Assembly: GCA_002410325.1 (NCBI GenBank)
Contig: DHRK01000019.1
Location: forward strand, 1-64,000
DNA: 64,000 bases
Reading direction: 5' to 3'
From: Syntrophomonas sp. UBA5314
GTDB lineage: Bacteria > Bacillota > Syntrophomonadia > Syntrophomonadales > Syntrophomonadaceae
Below, one piece after another: positions 25,329-33,796 of this stretch. Each line of letters opens with the position of its first letter. Position 1 is the first letter of the stretch. A program made the position numbers and the translations under genes. The notes beneath the pieces were generated by a model. That model worked only from the letters and a program-made list of their open reading frames with translations, searched no databases and was not told the origin of the DNA.

Positions 25329-27398
25329 ATGATAATCAATCATAATCTTTCCTCGCTCTATGCTTATAACAAGTTCAAAAATAATACGACAAGCGTTTCG
25401 ACTTCGATGAAGAAGCTGTCGTCCGGTCTGCGTATCACCCAGGCTTCCGACGATGCAGCCGGTCTTTCCATCAGCGAAAAGATGCGCGCCCAGATTCGGG
25501 GTCTGGACCAGGCGGCACGCAACTCCCAGGACGCTATCTCCATGATCAATACCGCCGAAGGCTCGCTGATTGAGACGCAAAGCATACTGCAGCGCATGCG
25601 CGAACTGGCCGTAAATGCTGCCAACGATACCTATACTACCGAAGATCGCGATGAAATTCAGAAAGAAATCAACCAGTTAACCTCTGAAATTAATCGCATC
25701 GGCAATACCACCGAGTTCAACACCCAAAAATTACTGACCGGCGGTGTGAGTGATAGCAATTACAATTCTTTTGCTATGTCCACCATAGCCCAGGGTGCAA
25801 ACCAGGGTTCGATCTCAGGTCTGTCGGCAGTCAACGGCAATTTTAATATTACTGAAGTGACGGCCAGCTTTGCTGGAACAGCTCCGAGTTGGTTTTCGGA
25901 TGTTCAGGGAGCGCCCTTTGGGGCAGGCAGTTCCTCGATCACCTTTCAGGGGGTAACCGTAAATATAATTTTTGACGGCGCAAGCCCTGTTCTTGGTACC
26001 CTTAGCGGCGTTACCGACAATTCGGCAACCCTGAGTATAAGTACCGGCGCAACCAACATCCAGGCAGCCTCTGCGATCGGCGACGCGTTTGAATCTATTA
26101 AGGCCTTTGGCGGAGCCAGTTCTCCCATCGCCGACTTCAATTTCTGGAATGGGGCCAACCGCCTCTATATCGGCTCTATTGCAAAAACCGACGCTTATAA
26201 TGGCGATGGAATCAGCTATTCTTCAGGTACATCTTCTTTTTGGATGAACTCCGGCACGACTCCTGCAACAGCCGGCGTCGATGAAGTGCGGGGGCAATAT
26301 GAGTTTACTATTGATCAGGCAATTGAAGCGGTGGGAGCCACTGTTACAATTGGCGGGCAGGTGTTTACCGCGGTTGCTTCCGGCGCCGCCGGCAGCCAGT
26401 TCAATATTGGAAATGATGCGATGGCCCAGGCCGGCAGTTTGGCCGCTGCCATTAACGCCAACGCGGCTCTGAACGGCCATTATCTGGCAACCACTAACGG
26501 CTCCAAGATAATACTTACGGAAAAAATCAATCAGGCCGACGGGGTAGGTATCGGCGCCACCGGAGCTCTGGCCGGCAATAACCTTACAGCGGGCCAGTAT
26601 TCGTTTACCCTGGATTCTCCCTTGCCAACCGACGGCGGCGGCCAATTCACGATTGACGGAATTGCCCTGAGGGTCACTGACAACGCCAATGACGCAGAGC
26701 TGGCTGATGGGACGGCCGTACTTTATAGTTCGAGCATTAGCAGCCAGGCTGCTAATTTAGCCCAGGCTATTGCCGCCCATGCGACTCTGGGGGCCAGGTA
26801 TACCGCCGCTTCATTAAATGAAACCATTACCTTAACCCAAAAAGCCGGCTATGAAAGCTTTATAGCTCCCACCGCGGAGAGTGATAACACCTCCATAGGG
26901 TTCGAGGCCAATTTCCAGGTTGGAGCCAATACCGGCCAGAGTATTTCTATCCAGATCAACGATATGCGTTCCCGGGCTTTAAACGTATCGGGAAGCATTG
27001 CCGGCCAAAACATTTCCGCCTCTGATGGCGCCCTGGCGCAATTCAAAGCAGTGAAAGAAGTATCGAACGGTACAAATAATACAGGTGTTGAATACGCCCT
27101 CGACATCTCAACCCACGTCAAAGCGGCCGCTGCCATCAGCGTTTTCGACGATGCCATCAAAAGCGTTTCATCCGAGCGCTCCAAGCTGGGTGCTTACACC
27201 AATCGCCTTGAACACACCATTACCAATCTCGAATTGACCGCAGAGAATACCCAGGCAGCCGAATCCCGCATCCGCGACCTGGACATGGCCCGTGAGGTCA
27301 TGCTCTATCAAAAGGATAATATTCTTTGCCAGGCCGCTCAGGCCATGCTGGCCCAGGCCAACCAGCAGCCGCAAAGAGTGCTCCAGCTGCTTCAATAA
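25329..27398 (+). CDS. fliC: flagellin with large variable insertion
   Basis: 689 residues. The conserved N-terminal D0/D1 part (MIINHNLSSLYAYNKF, LSSGLRITQASDDAAGLSIS, QRMRELAVNAANDTY) and the C-terminal D1/D0 part (LGAYTNRLEHTITNLELTAE, SRIRDLDMAREVM, QAMLAQANQQPQRVLQLLQ) are complete, so it can polymerise. The ~400-residue middle, facing outward in the filament, is variable and contains Flagellin_IN-like units (AVGATVTIGGQVFTAV, then AGSLAAAINANAALNGHY, twice). It is long for a flagellin (often 270-500). AGGAGG seven bases before the ATG at 25329 sets the start. No other flagellar gene is in the window. Confidence 0.95.
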   Translation: MIINHNLSSLYAYNKFKNNTTSVSTSMKKLSSGLRITQASDDAAGLSISEKMRAQIRGLDQAARNSQDAISMINTAEGSLIETQSILQRMRELAVNAANDTYTTEDRDEIQKEINQLTSEINRIGNTTEFNTQKLLTGGVSDSNYNSFAMSTIAQGANQGSISGLSAVNGNFNITEVTASFAGTAPSWFSDVQGAPFGAGSSSITFQGVTVNIIFDGASPVLGTLSGVTDNSATLSISTGATNIQAASAIGDAFESIKAFGGASSPIADFNFWNGANRLYIGSIAKTDAYNGDGISYSSGTSSFWMNSGTTPATAGVDEVRGQYEFTIDQAIEAVGATVTIGGQVFTAVASGAAGSQFNIGNDAMAQAGSLAAAINANAALNGHYLATTNGSKIILTEKINQADGVGIGATGALAGNNLTAGQYSFTLDSPLPTDGGGQFTIDGIALRVTDNANDAELADGTAVLYSSSISSQAANLAQAIAAHATLGARYTAASLNETITLTQKAGYESFIAPTAESDNTSIGFEANFQVGANTGQSISIQINDMRSRALNVSGSIAGQNISASDGALAQFKAVKEVSNGTNNTGVEYALDISTHVKAAAAISVFDDAIKSVSSERSKLGAYTNRLEHTITNLELTAENTQAAESRIRDLDMAREVMLYQKDNILCQAAQAMLAQANQQPQRVLQLLQ

Positions 27399-27404
27399 AG
27401 GAAC

Positions 27405-27433
27405 AACCGCCTATCCCGACAGAATAGGCGGTT
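27405..27433 (+). terminator. flagellin terminator
   Basis: AACCGCCTAT (27405-27414) pairs with ATAGGCGGTT (27424-27433) across a nine-base loop, followed by AAATTAAACTTT. The stem is perfect; the T-run is weak. Confidence 0.7.
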
Positions 27434-27469
27434 AAATTAAACTTTAAAAACCGGTTATGCATCTTCCCC

Positions 27470-29476
27470 CTAGGTCTGAATATTGAACCACCCGGTAGTT
27501 GCGTATATACCGGTCCCCTGGCCGTTTATCTGCACCTGGTAGGACCCCGGAACGATGCCGGAGGGAATTTTCCATGAATAGCTGCCGGCATTGGCCGGTA
27601 TGCCGACGGCAATTGCAATTCCGGGCTGCAGGCTGATCAGATATATATCCACCTTGTCCAGTCCGGTGGCGGTCCAGTTGATGGGCAGGTCGCCTCCTAT
27701 GGGGAATCCGGCCCCGGCCGCGGGATTGGAAATAGTGATGGCTGGTCCTGACGGGGCCTCTATTGCGAACCAATCGCTGACAGCGTATACACCCGTCCCC
27801 GATCCGTTTATCTGAATTTTGTACAAACCCGGTTCTGTCCCGGCGGGTATTGACCAGTTGTAGGCGCCGGCGCTGGCTGATAGGCCGGCAGCGACAGCAA
27901 GGCCGGGTTTCAGACTGATCAGGTAAATATCCACCTTCTCCAACCCGGTCGCGGTCCAGCTGATGGGCAGGTTTTGCCCCGCTGCGATCCTGGTGCTGCC
28001 GAGCGGCGCAGTTACGCCAATAGCCGGTCCTGAAACGGCTTGAATAGTGAACCAGTCACTGAGCCCGTAAGTGCCGGTTCCCGATCCGTTTATCTGAATC
28101 TTGTAGGAGCCCGGCTCTATACCGGCCGGGATAGTCCAGGAGTAGGCTCCGGCGCTGGCGGGGACGCCAGCAGCAACGCTGACTCCCGGTTTTAAGCCGA
28201 TCAGGTAGATATCGACTTTTTCCAATCCGGTCGCGCTCCAGCTGATGGGCAGGTTCTGCCCCACCGCGATGTTGGCCCCGGCCGGCGGCCCGGTAACGTT
28301 TACGGCGGCTGAAGAAGCGGCGCTTATGTTGAACCATTCACTAACTGCCGTGGAACCAGTTCCCACACCGTTTATCTGGATCTTGTAGGCCCCCGGCTCC
28401 AGGTTGCCCGGGATGGTCCAGGAATAGCTCCCGCTGCTGGCCGTCACACCGGCAGCTACCTTTACCCCGGGTTTTAAACTGATAAGATAGATATCTACCT
28501 TATCTATGCCGCTGGCCGTCCATTTTATAGGCACCGTTTGCCCGGCTGTATAAGCGGCTCCAGCCACTGGTGAAGATATATTCAGCCCGGTTGGTGATGC
28601 TGATTCATAGAGCACCACCGCTCCTTTGCCGTATTTCTGCAGATACTGGTAGCTGATCCACCCATAGCCGCTCTGTCCCCAGCCTTTTCCCCAGGAATTG
28701 ATGAATTTAAAGGCGCCGCTTCCATCGGCGGTAGCGCGGTTGTCATCGTAACCGACCAGGCAGATGCCGTGCCCGCCGGCAGCCGACATGCCGGAAGAAA
28801 CCTGTGACAAAGAAATTTCTCCGCTGCTCTGCCAGCCGGAAGTCCAGTACACGGTTAAACCCGACCAGACCGGCCCCGAAGCCAGGGCGCTCTTGATAGC
28901 CGTAGTATTGTTGTCCAGGTACTCCCAATCAGCGATTTGGTAATTGGCCGCATTGGCCCGCTGGGCCGCGTTCGGCTGGGTCTTGTAATCGCTGTCGTTA
29001 TAAGGCATGGCCGCCAGCGTGGCGCAACCCTGGCTTTCCAGAAGCCGGGCCGCATCGTAGGGTGATGAGCCCTGATCCGCTCCGCCGTTGATCTGGTTGT
29101 ATATGTAGGCCGGACTGAACTGGTGGTCCGCGGTTTTAACCCCCCAGCTGGTTTTCACCTGGTAGAGGTAGGTCCTTAAAGCGTAGCCCATGCTCCAGGC
29201 CACACAGCTCCCCTGACTGCCCTGGTCCCCTACCGGAGGCATGTTCAGCGTCCAATCAGCTGAAGCGGGAACAGCGGCGGCGCTGAAACTCTCGCGAGCC
29301 AGTTTTGGCTGGTGCGCGGCCATAAGGCTCTCGATATCATCCGACCACTTCAATCCCAGGGGATGCTGGGTGCCTCCCTCGTCCAAGGCAGCAACCGGCG
29401 GGGATGCCAGCAGTATCAATAGAACTAGGCTGATAAATAGAGTCAGTATTCTACCTGGCAAACTTCCACTTTTCAA
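27470..29476 (-). CDS. secreted papain-like (C1) cysteine protease with four C-terminal repeats
   Basis: 668 residues. A signal peptide (ILTLFISLVLLILLASPPVA) is followed by a C1 peptidase domain: PPVGDQGSQGSCVAWSMGYA with the nucleophilic Cys and oxyanion Gln, GGHGICLVGYDDN with the His, and FKFINSWGKGWGQSGYGWIS with the Asn. The last ~375 residues are four ~94-residue repeats of the Ser-Thr-rich/Kre9-like type, each with ISWxATGLxKVDIYLIxLKPG and YKIQINGxGTG, probably for surface binding. The frame opens at a GTG (29509), but AAGGAGG lies eight bases before the TTG at 29476, which also puts the signal peptide first. A structured leader lies upstream. Confidence 0.9.
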   Translation of the reverse strand: MKSGSLPGRILTLFISLVLLILLASPPVAALDEGGTQHPLGLKWSDDIESLMAAHQPKLARESFSAAAVPASADWTLNMPPVGDQGSQGSCVAWSMGYALRTYLYQVKTSWGVKTADHQFSPAYIYNQINGGADQGSSPYDAARLLESQGCATLAAMPYNDSDYKTQPNAAQRANAANYQIADWEYLDNNTTAIKSALASGPVWSGLTVYWTSGWQSSGEISLSQVSSGMSAAGGHGICLVGYDDNRATADGSGAFKFINSWGKGWGQSGYGWISYQYLQKYGKGAVVLYESASPTGLNISSPVAGAAYTAGQTVPIKWTASGIDKVDIYLISLKPGVKVAAGVTASSGSYSWTIPGNLEPGAYKIQINGVGTGSTAVSEWFNISAASSAAVNVTGPPAGANIAVGQNLPISWSATGLEKVDIYLIGLKPGVSVAAGVPASAGAYSWTIPAGIEPGSYKIQINGSGTGTYGLSDWFTIQAVSGPAIGVTAPLGSTRIAAGQNLPISWTATGLEKVDIYLISLKPGLAVAAGLSASAGAYNWSIPAGTEPGLYKIQINGSGTGVYAVSDWFAIEAPSGPAITISNPAAGAGFPIGGDLPINWTATGLDKVDIYLISLQPGIAIAVGIPANAGSYSWKIPSGIVPGSYQVQINGQGTGIYATTGWFNIQT
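27473..28590 (-). repeat. four tandem ~280-bp coding repeats
   Basis: Four consecutive units of about 94 codons at the 3' end of the protease gene. Units two and three share long nearly identical stretches (e.g. GQNLPISW, TGLEKVDIYLI, KIQINGSGTG), so the copy number could change by recombination. Confidence 0.85.
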
Positions 29477-29830
29477 ATTCTGTGCCTCCTTTTGCTCCTT
29501 AACATGCACGCAATTGCTTATCCTGCGCTTACCAGCTTCACACAGCCCTTCGGGCTTTCTGGTTTTTCCTTTTAACCTCCTGCCATATTATTCCTAAGTT
29601 AATTTCAATTAACTTTAATGGAATAAATTCTTGAAAATATTGTCGTTCATTTTGTCGCATTAGGCCATGGTAATTCCATACAATACAATTTGATCCATTC
29701 CCTGGTTTTTAGAGGGTTGGAGCTTAAATAGGCAGAAGGACCGTGAGACGATGCCCCACAGTCCTTCTTAAAACAAAACCTATTTTATTTTTCGGTGAGG
29801 GTTTCAGAACCCGATCTCTTGGATAATATT
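29477..29830 (-). promoter_or_regulatory. leader of the protease gene with nested hairpin; terminator-like stem near 29750
   Basis: On the minus strand ACCAG...CTGGT (29559-29563 with 29531-29535) encloses AGCCC-GAA-GGGCT (29544-29556), about 55-90 bases before the TTG start. It is not a riboswitch I recognise. At the other end, AGAAGGAC (29734-29741) pairs with GTCCTTCT (29761-29768), a likely stop for the response regulator gene that ends at 29831. No gene in between. Confidence 0.45.
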
Positions 29831-30520
29831 TTATTGCGAATTAAAACGGTACCCGGTCCCCCACAAGGTCTCGATGTATTGGGGGTTGCCCGGGTCGTTT
29901 TCTATTTTCTTGCGTATTTTCTGGATATGTACGGTAACCGTTGCCGTCTCTCCGCAGTAGTCCTCACCCCACAACACATCATAAAGGTGCTCCTTACTGA
30001 AAACGATATTGGGGTTGGAGGCCAGAAAGAGCAGCAGATCGTATTCCCGGGCGGTCAGCTTGATTTCTCCGCCATTCACATAGACCTTGCGGGATGCGGT
30101 GTCTATCTCCAAACCGCCGCAGTTGATGGTTTCCTGATTTATTTTTATGCCCCGCAGGCGCTCATAGCGGGTTATATGCGACTTTACCCGGGCGGCCAGT
30201 TCCGCCAGGCTGAAAGGTTTGGTCAGGTAATCGTCCGCCCCAAAACCCAAACCTCTTATTTTATCGATGTCTTCGCTCCGGGCTGACACTATTATCAACG
30301 GTATCTCCCGCTTTTCCCGGATTCCCTGGATAATCTGGTAGCCGTCCCGGCCGGGCAGCATCAAATCCACTATCACCAGGTCGTAAGAACCGGCCAGCGC
30401 CCTCTGCAGGCCCTGTTCCCCATCCTCAACCAGATCGACTTTGTAGCCGCTCATCTGCAGATAGTCGCGCTGCAGCTCGGCAATATTCAGATCATCTTCA
30501 ATCACCAGGATTTTTTTCAT
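29831..30520 (-). CDS. OmpR-family response regulator
   Basis: 229 residues. Receiver: ILVIEDDLNIAELQRDYL, the phosphorylatable Asp in LVIVDLMLPGRDGYQI near residue 52, and the Lys in DDYLTKPFSLAEL. C-terminal winged helix: KLTAREYDLLLFLASNPNIV and TVTVHIQKIRKKIENDPGNP then IETLWGTGYRF, the transactivation-loop and recognition-helix pattern of OmpR/PhoB. The start overlaps the kinase stop (ATGA), so the kinase is translated first, the reverse of the common order. The frame extends to 30568 without support. Confidence 0.92.
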   Translation of the reverse strand: MKKILVIEDDLNIAELQRDYLQMSGYKVDLVEDGEQGLQRALAGSYDLVIVDLMLPGRDGYQIIQGIREKREIPLIIVSARSEDIDKIRGLGFGADDYLTKPFSLAELAARVKSHITRYERLRGIKINQETINCGGLEIDTASRKVYVNGGEIKLTAREYDLLLFLASNPNIVFSKEHLYDVLWGEDYCGETATVTVHIQKIRKKIENDPGNPQYIETLWGTGYRFNSQ

Positions 30521-31695
30521 AGACTGCTTTGCTCCTCCCTGTTTACAGGCAGGTAAATGGTAAAACATGAACCCTGACCCACCTGGCTGGCCGCTTCGAT
30601 CCTACCCCGGTGGGCTTCAATGAGTTCCCGGGCTATGGCCAGGCCCAGACCGGTGCTCATCAAATCCTTGGTCCGCTCCCTATCGATGCGGTAGAAGCGC
30701 TCAAAGATATGTTCCAGTTTATCTTCCGGGATTCCGGGGCCGTTGTCGGAGATCGCCAGGCATAAAAATTCGCCCTGCCGGTTTAATTCCAGCTTGAGGG
30801 TCAGGCCGCTTTCGGGGCCGTATTTTACGGCATTCCCCACAATGTTGCGCAGGGCCTGATAAAACCTTTTGCCATCAATGGACACGGAATAATTGTGATT
30901 CAGATCAACCCGGTATTCCAGCCGGGCGCCCCGTTCATTGAGCTCAAAACGCAGCTCTTCGATAAGATCATTCATATAGACTTCAAATTCAAGAGTCTCA
31001 AATTTAAAGTCCAGCTTCTTTATATCCAGTTGTGAAAACAGCAATAAGTCGTCAATCAAACGGTTCACATAAGCGGTATTGTTATCAATAACTTGCAGGT
31101 ATTTTTCCAGCTTATCCTGGGAATCGGCGGCTCCGGCCAGGATGGCTTCAATATAGCCTTGAATGGCGGCGATGGGGGTCTTTAAATCGTGCGATATGCT
31201 GGCTATCAGGTTCTTGCGATTCTCTTCGTAATCCTGGTGCAATTTTTCGCCGGCCGCCAGCTTGCGCGCCATTTCATTGAAAGAGTCGATGAGCAGGCCG
31301 ATTTCATTTTCCACATCGCTCGCAATGCTCACGTTGTAGTTCCCTTTGGCTATTTCCTGAACTCCGGCATTCAGTTTTACGATGGGCTCAAATATCCGTT
31401 TGTCCAAACGCCATAGGAAATAAAGCTGGCTGATTTCTTTAATGCTTATCAATACGGCCAGGATGATGCCGATCGCTTTATAGCCCGCCCAGCTAAAGAG
31501 CAGGTAGATCATCAGCAAATAAAAAATGAATACCAGCGGCCGGGAGATTCTCACCACCTTATGATAGCGATGGAATTCCTTATGATGGCGGGGATGCCGG
31601 CCGCGCCCGGCGTCCCAACCATGACCCCGGCGGGTCATGGCCCGCGCCCGGAGATGTTTATGATATTGGTTGGTCCACTTTAGGTTATCAGGCAT
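30517..31695 (-). CDS. HAMP-type sensor histidine kinase with His-rich cytoplasmic N-terminus
   Basis: 392 residues. The first ~48 residues are basic and His-rich (RRGHGWDAGRGRHPRHHKEF). Two membrane helices near residues 53-85 (LVFIFYLLMIYLLFSWAG, GIILAVLISI) have almost no extracellular loop, so sensing is probably in the membrane or cytoplasm. HAMP follows (PIVKLNAGVQEIAKGNYNV), then HisKA (LIASISHDLKTPIAAIQGYI) and HATPase (NIVGNAVKYG, ISDNGPGIPE, TGLGLAIARELIEAHRG). The His-rich tail, together with the His-rich protein and Cys-rich microprotein upstream, suggests metal sensing. Confidence 0.9.
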   Translation of the reverse strand: MPDNLKWTNQYHKHLRARAMTRRGHGWDAGRGRHPRHHKEFHRYHKVVRISRPLVFIFYLLMIYLLFSWAGYKAIGIILAVLISIKEISQLYFLWRLDKRIFEPIVKLNAGVQEIAKGNYNVSIASDVENEIGLLIDSFNEMARKLAAGEKLHQDYEENRKNLIASISHDLKTPIAAIQGYIEAILAGAADSQDKLEKYLQVIDNNTAYVNRLIDDLLLFSQLDIKKLDFKFETLEFEVYMNDLIEELRFELNERGARLEYRVDLNHNYSVSIDGKRFYQALRNIVGNAVKYGPESGLTLKLELNRQGEFLCLAISDNGPGIPEDKLEHIFERFYRIDRERTKDLMSTGLGLAIARELIEAHRGRIEAASQVGQGSCFTIYLPVNREEQSSL

Positions 31696-31775
31696 TGGTT
31701 TTTCTCCCCAATGTATTAAAGAGAGGGCTCGGTTATTATCGCTTCCTGCAGTTATTTTTCAGCATTATGGCTGCT

Positions 31776-31922
31776 TTAGTCCAGGCGGTTTCTGCAGTGA
31801 TTTTTGTCGGGGCAGTAATTGCAGCAGGTATTGATCTCCTTTTTAACCAGCCAGCAATACGCCCTATAAGCCATAAAAGAGGCCGCGCTTGCCAAGACCA
31901 GGCCGACAATCATTGAATCCAT
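31776..31922 (-). CDS. Cys-rich single-pass membrane microprotein
   Basis: 48 residues, starting MDSMIVGLVLASAASFMAYR. One N-terminal membrane helix is followed by a short Cys-rich tail, TCCNYCPDKNHC (CC-x2-C-x5-C). It resembles the FeoB-associated Cys-rich membrane proteins, although no feoB is present. AGGTGG six bases before the ATG supports translation. It lies between the His-rich protein and the histidine kinase on the same strand. The tail could bind a metal ion. Confidence 0.6.
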   Translation of the reverse strand: MDSMIVGLVLASAASFMAYRAYCWLVKKEINTCCNYCPDKNHCRNRLD

Positions 31923-32006
31923 AAGCTTCCACCTCGCATCCCGGCGGCATCACCGGCCCCTGCTCCAGCGACGCCGCAGTTCGCTTCACCTTCCCCTGCC
32001 GATAGA

Positions 32007-32678
32007 TTACCAGGAAAACCTTATTTCTGCCTGGCAGGATACCTCATGGGTTTCATCACTCTCGCCCAATATTTTTCCGTTCATTTTGAGGGCCAGCGTT
32101 TCCACTTCATTCTTGGGATTGACTCTGCATGCCAGGGTTCCATTTTCGATGGAGTGGAGTTCTTTGAGGCCCAGGTTCGGGCCATGCTGCCTATGTCCGA
32201 ACCTCTCCTTGATATTGCTCTGCAGTTCCTCCGGAATGTCGGTTAAATCCAGGGACAACAGCAGGCTCTTGTCCGCTTGTTCGTCCACTTTCAGGTTGTT
32301 GAGGGCGTTTAACACCGCCAGCAGCCAGTCCAGCCGTCCTTTCAGCCCCGGGCCGTGCCGGCCGGCGGCTTCTCTATTAAAATGTCCGTGTCTCAGGCGC
32401 CCGTGAAAATGCCCGCAATGTCCAAAAGCCCCCCTGCGGTTTTCGTCTTTTTGGCTGAACTCGGTGGTGCTCTCATGTTTGAGCTGTCTTCCATGGTGAT
32501 CAACTACGCTGGTAATCCTGGCCCGGGTCGATCCGCCGGCTAAATCCTTGCTGAACTCATTGGTGAATTGAGCCACTTGCACTTCGTCTTTACTCACCGC
32601 CGCCTCGATTACCCCATTATAGGCTTCCTTATCTCGCATTACCTTAACAACATCATACAGCACTTTAATTTTGTTCAT
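32007..32678 (-). CDS. uncharacterised His-rich protein
   Basis: 223 residues, not recognised. N-terminal helix-like MNKIKVLYDVVKVMRDKEAY, then a central His-rich stretch (FGHCGHFHGRLRHGHFNREA) near residue 88 and GHRQHGP near residue 168. The ends look like a beta-rich domain (ARITSVVDHHGRQLKHESTT; LALKMNGKILGESDETHEVS). No signal peptide. AGGAGG is eight bases before the ATG at 32678 (a second ATG two codons earlier is too close). It begins the locus that continues with the Cys-rich microprotein, kinase and regulator. Metal binding is an inference. Confidence 0.6.
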   Translation of the reverse strand: MNKIKVLYDVVKVMRDKEAYNGVIEAAVSKDEVQVAQFTNEFSKDLAGGSTRARITSVVDHHGRQLKHESTTEFSQKDENRRGAFGHCGHFHGRLRHGHFNREAAGRHGPGLKGRLDWLLAVLNALNNLKVDEQADKSLLLSLDLTDIPEELQSNIKERFGHRQHGPNLGLKELHSIENGTLACRVNPKNEVETLALKMNGKILGESDETHEVSCQAEIRFSW

Positions 32679-32903
32679 AACCATGACCTCCTTTTTCTAT
32701 TTACAAGGTCATTCTATTGAACAGAATTAAAGGGGTTATAAAGCAAATATAAAATCTTTATAAACAGGGCCACTGTTAAGCACTCCATCGATGCATCCGG
32801 TCACATGGTTGAGCATACCTTAAATTAATTGCTATTATTATGCTTCCGGGAGGAATTGTGGTTTGCGGTTTACTGATTCCGTCTTCGGTTCGGTCTGGGT
32901 TGT

Positions 32904-33449
32904 TTATTGCGGTAAATACTCCAGCTGCAGACTTAAAATGTGCTTGACGTAGCGGGGTGCGCTTTGCTCGATTTCTTCATCACTGGCTGCTTTGGCGCCG
33001 TGAAAGATAAACGGGCTCAAGTATTTAAGCCCGGTGAGGCTGGCCAGGTTCTGGAAAGGCCTCAGAAGCTCACTCATGGTAAAGTTATTATAGCCCTCGC
33101 CCCGGTAGGCCGTTTCCGCTCCCCCGGTGGACACAGCCAGAACCAGCTCTTTGCCGTGCAGTTTGGCGCCGCCCGGTCCATAGGCCCAGCCAAAGGCCAA
33201 TACCTCTTCCTCCCATTTCTGCAGCAGGTAGGGGCCGCTGTACCAGTAGAAGGGGAATTGAAATACAACTCGATCGTGTTCCAGAAGCAGGCGCTGCTCT
33301 CTTCTGATATCGATCTTTTCATCGGGATACTCTTGAAAGAGCAAATTGACCGTGATCTGATCGGGATACTTTTGGAGTTCCTCCACCCAGCGCCTGTTGA
33401 TGCGCGATTTTTCCATATTAGGATGGATGACAATAACCAGCGTCTTCAC
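32904..33449 (-). CDS. NAD(P)H-dependent flavodoxin-like oxidoreductase (KefF/YwrO type)
   Basis: 181 residues. The flavodoxin-like start TLVIVIHPNMEKSRINRRW is the FMN-phosphate loop of the NQO1/KefF/MdaB family; VVFQFPFYWYSGPYLLQKWE near residue 62 is its most characteristic block, followed by GKELVLAVSTGG near residue 100. These cytoplasmic FMN enzymes reduce quinones or related electrophiles with NAD(P)H; some activate KefC-type potassium efflux. Single gene, no kef gene nearby. Length and motifs are normal. Confidence 0.88.
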   Translation of the reverse strand: MKTLVIVIHPNMEKSRINRRWVEELQKYPDQITVNLLFQEYPDEKIDIRREQRLLLEHDRVVFQFPFYWYSGPYLLQKWEEEVLAFGWAYGPGGAKLHGKELVLAVSTGGAETAYRGEGYNNFTMSELLRPFQNLASLTGLKYLSPFIFHGAKAASDEEIEQSAPRYVKHILSLQLEYLPQ

Positions 33450-33796
33450 TAAACATTCCTCCCATCTGACTTCTAACCAAAACCGTCAGTTCCTATATGA
33501 GGGCCATATTGCTGCCATACCTGCGAATAATCAATCCTGTTAACTATTTACCTTATTTTGCTATATAATTAATGAAAATGCCAGCCTGCCGGGAAAGGCC
33601 AATTAGAAATTTAATCAGAATAAGCTTTATTGTCGTTTTAGGTAATATTTTTCATTGTTAGACATAATTTTCAGATTATGTGGAGTATACTGGAAGGGTG
33701 TTTAGACTTAAAGGATATGAACCAACCAGGGTCGGTGATAGCCCTGGTTTTTCATTTCGACAAGACATATTTTTCATGATTGGGAGGAAGAGCAGG
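33450..33796 (+). promoter_or_regulatory. leader of the subtilisin-like gene with attenuator-like hairpin
   Basis: A -10-like TATACT at 33685-33690 is followed by AACCAGGG (33724-33731), a ten-base loop and CCCTGGTT (33742-33749) with a T-run, a Rho-independent terminator placed about 48 bases before the TTG start of the protease. A near-identical hairpin precedes the gene at 50270. It may attenuate transcription. No gene is seen in the rest of the interval. Confidence 0.5.

Noticed and set aside
27473..28590. Tandem repeats as a mobile or satellite element
   Set aside because: They are in frame within the papain-like protease and encode repeated binding domains.
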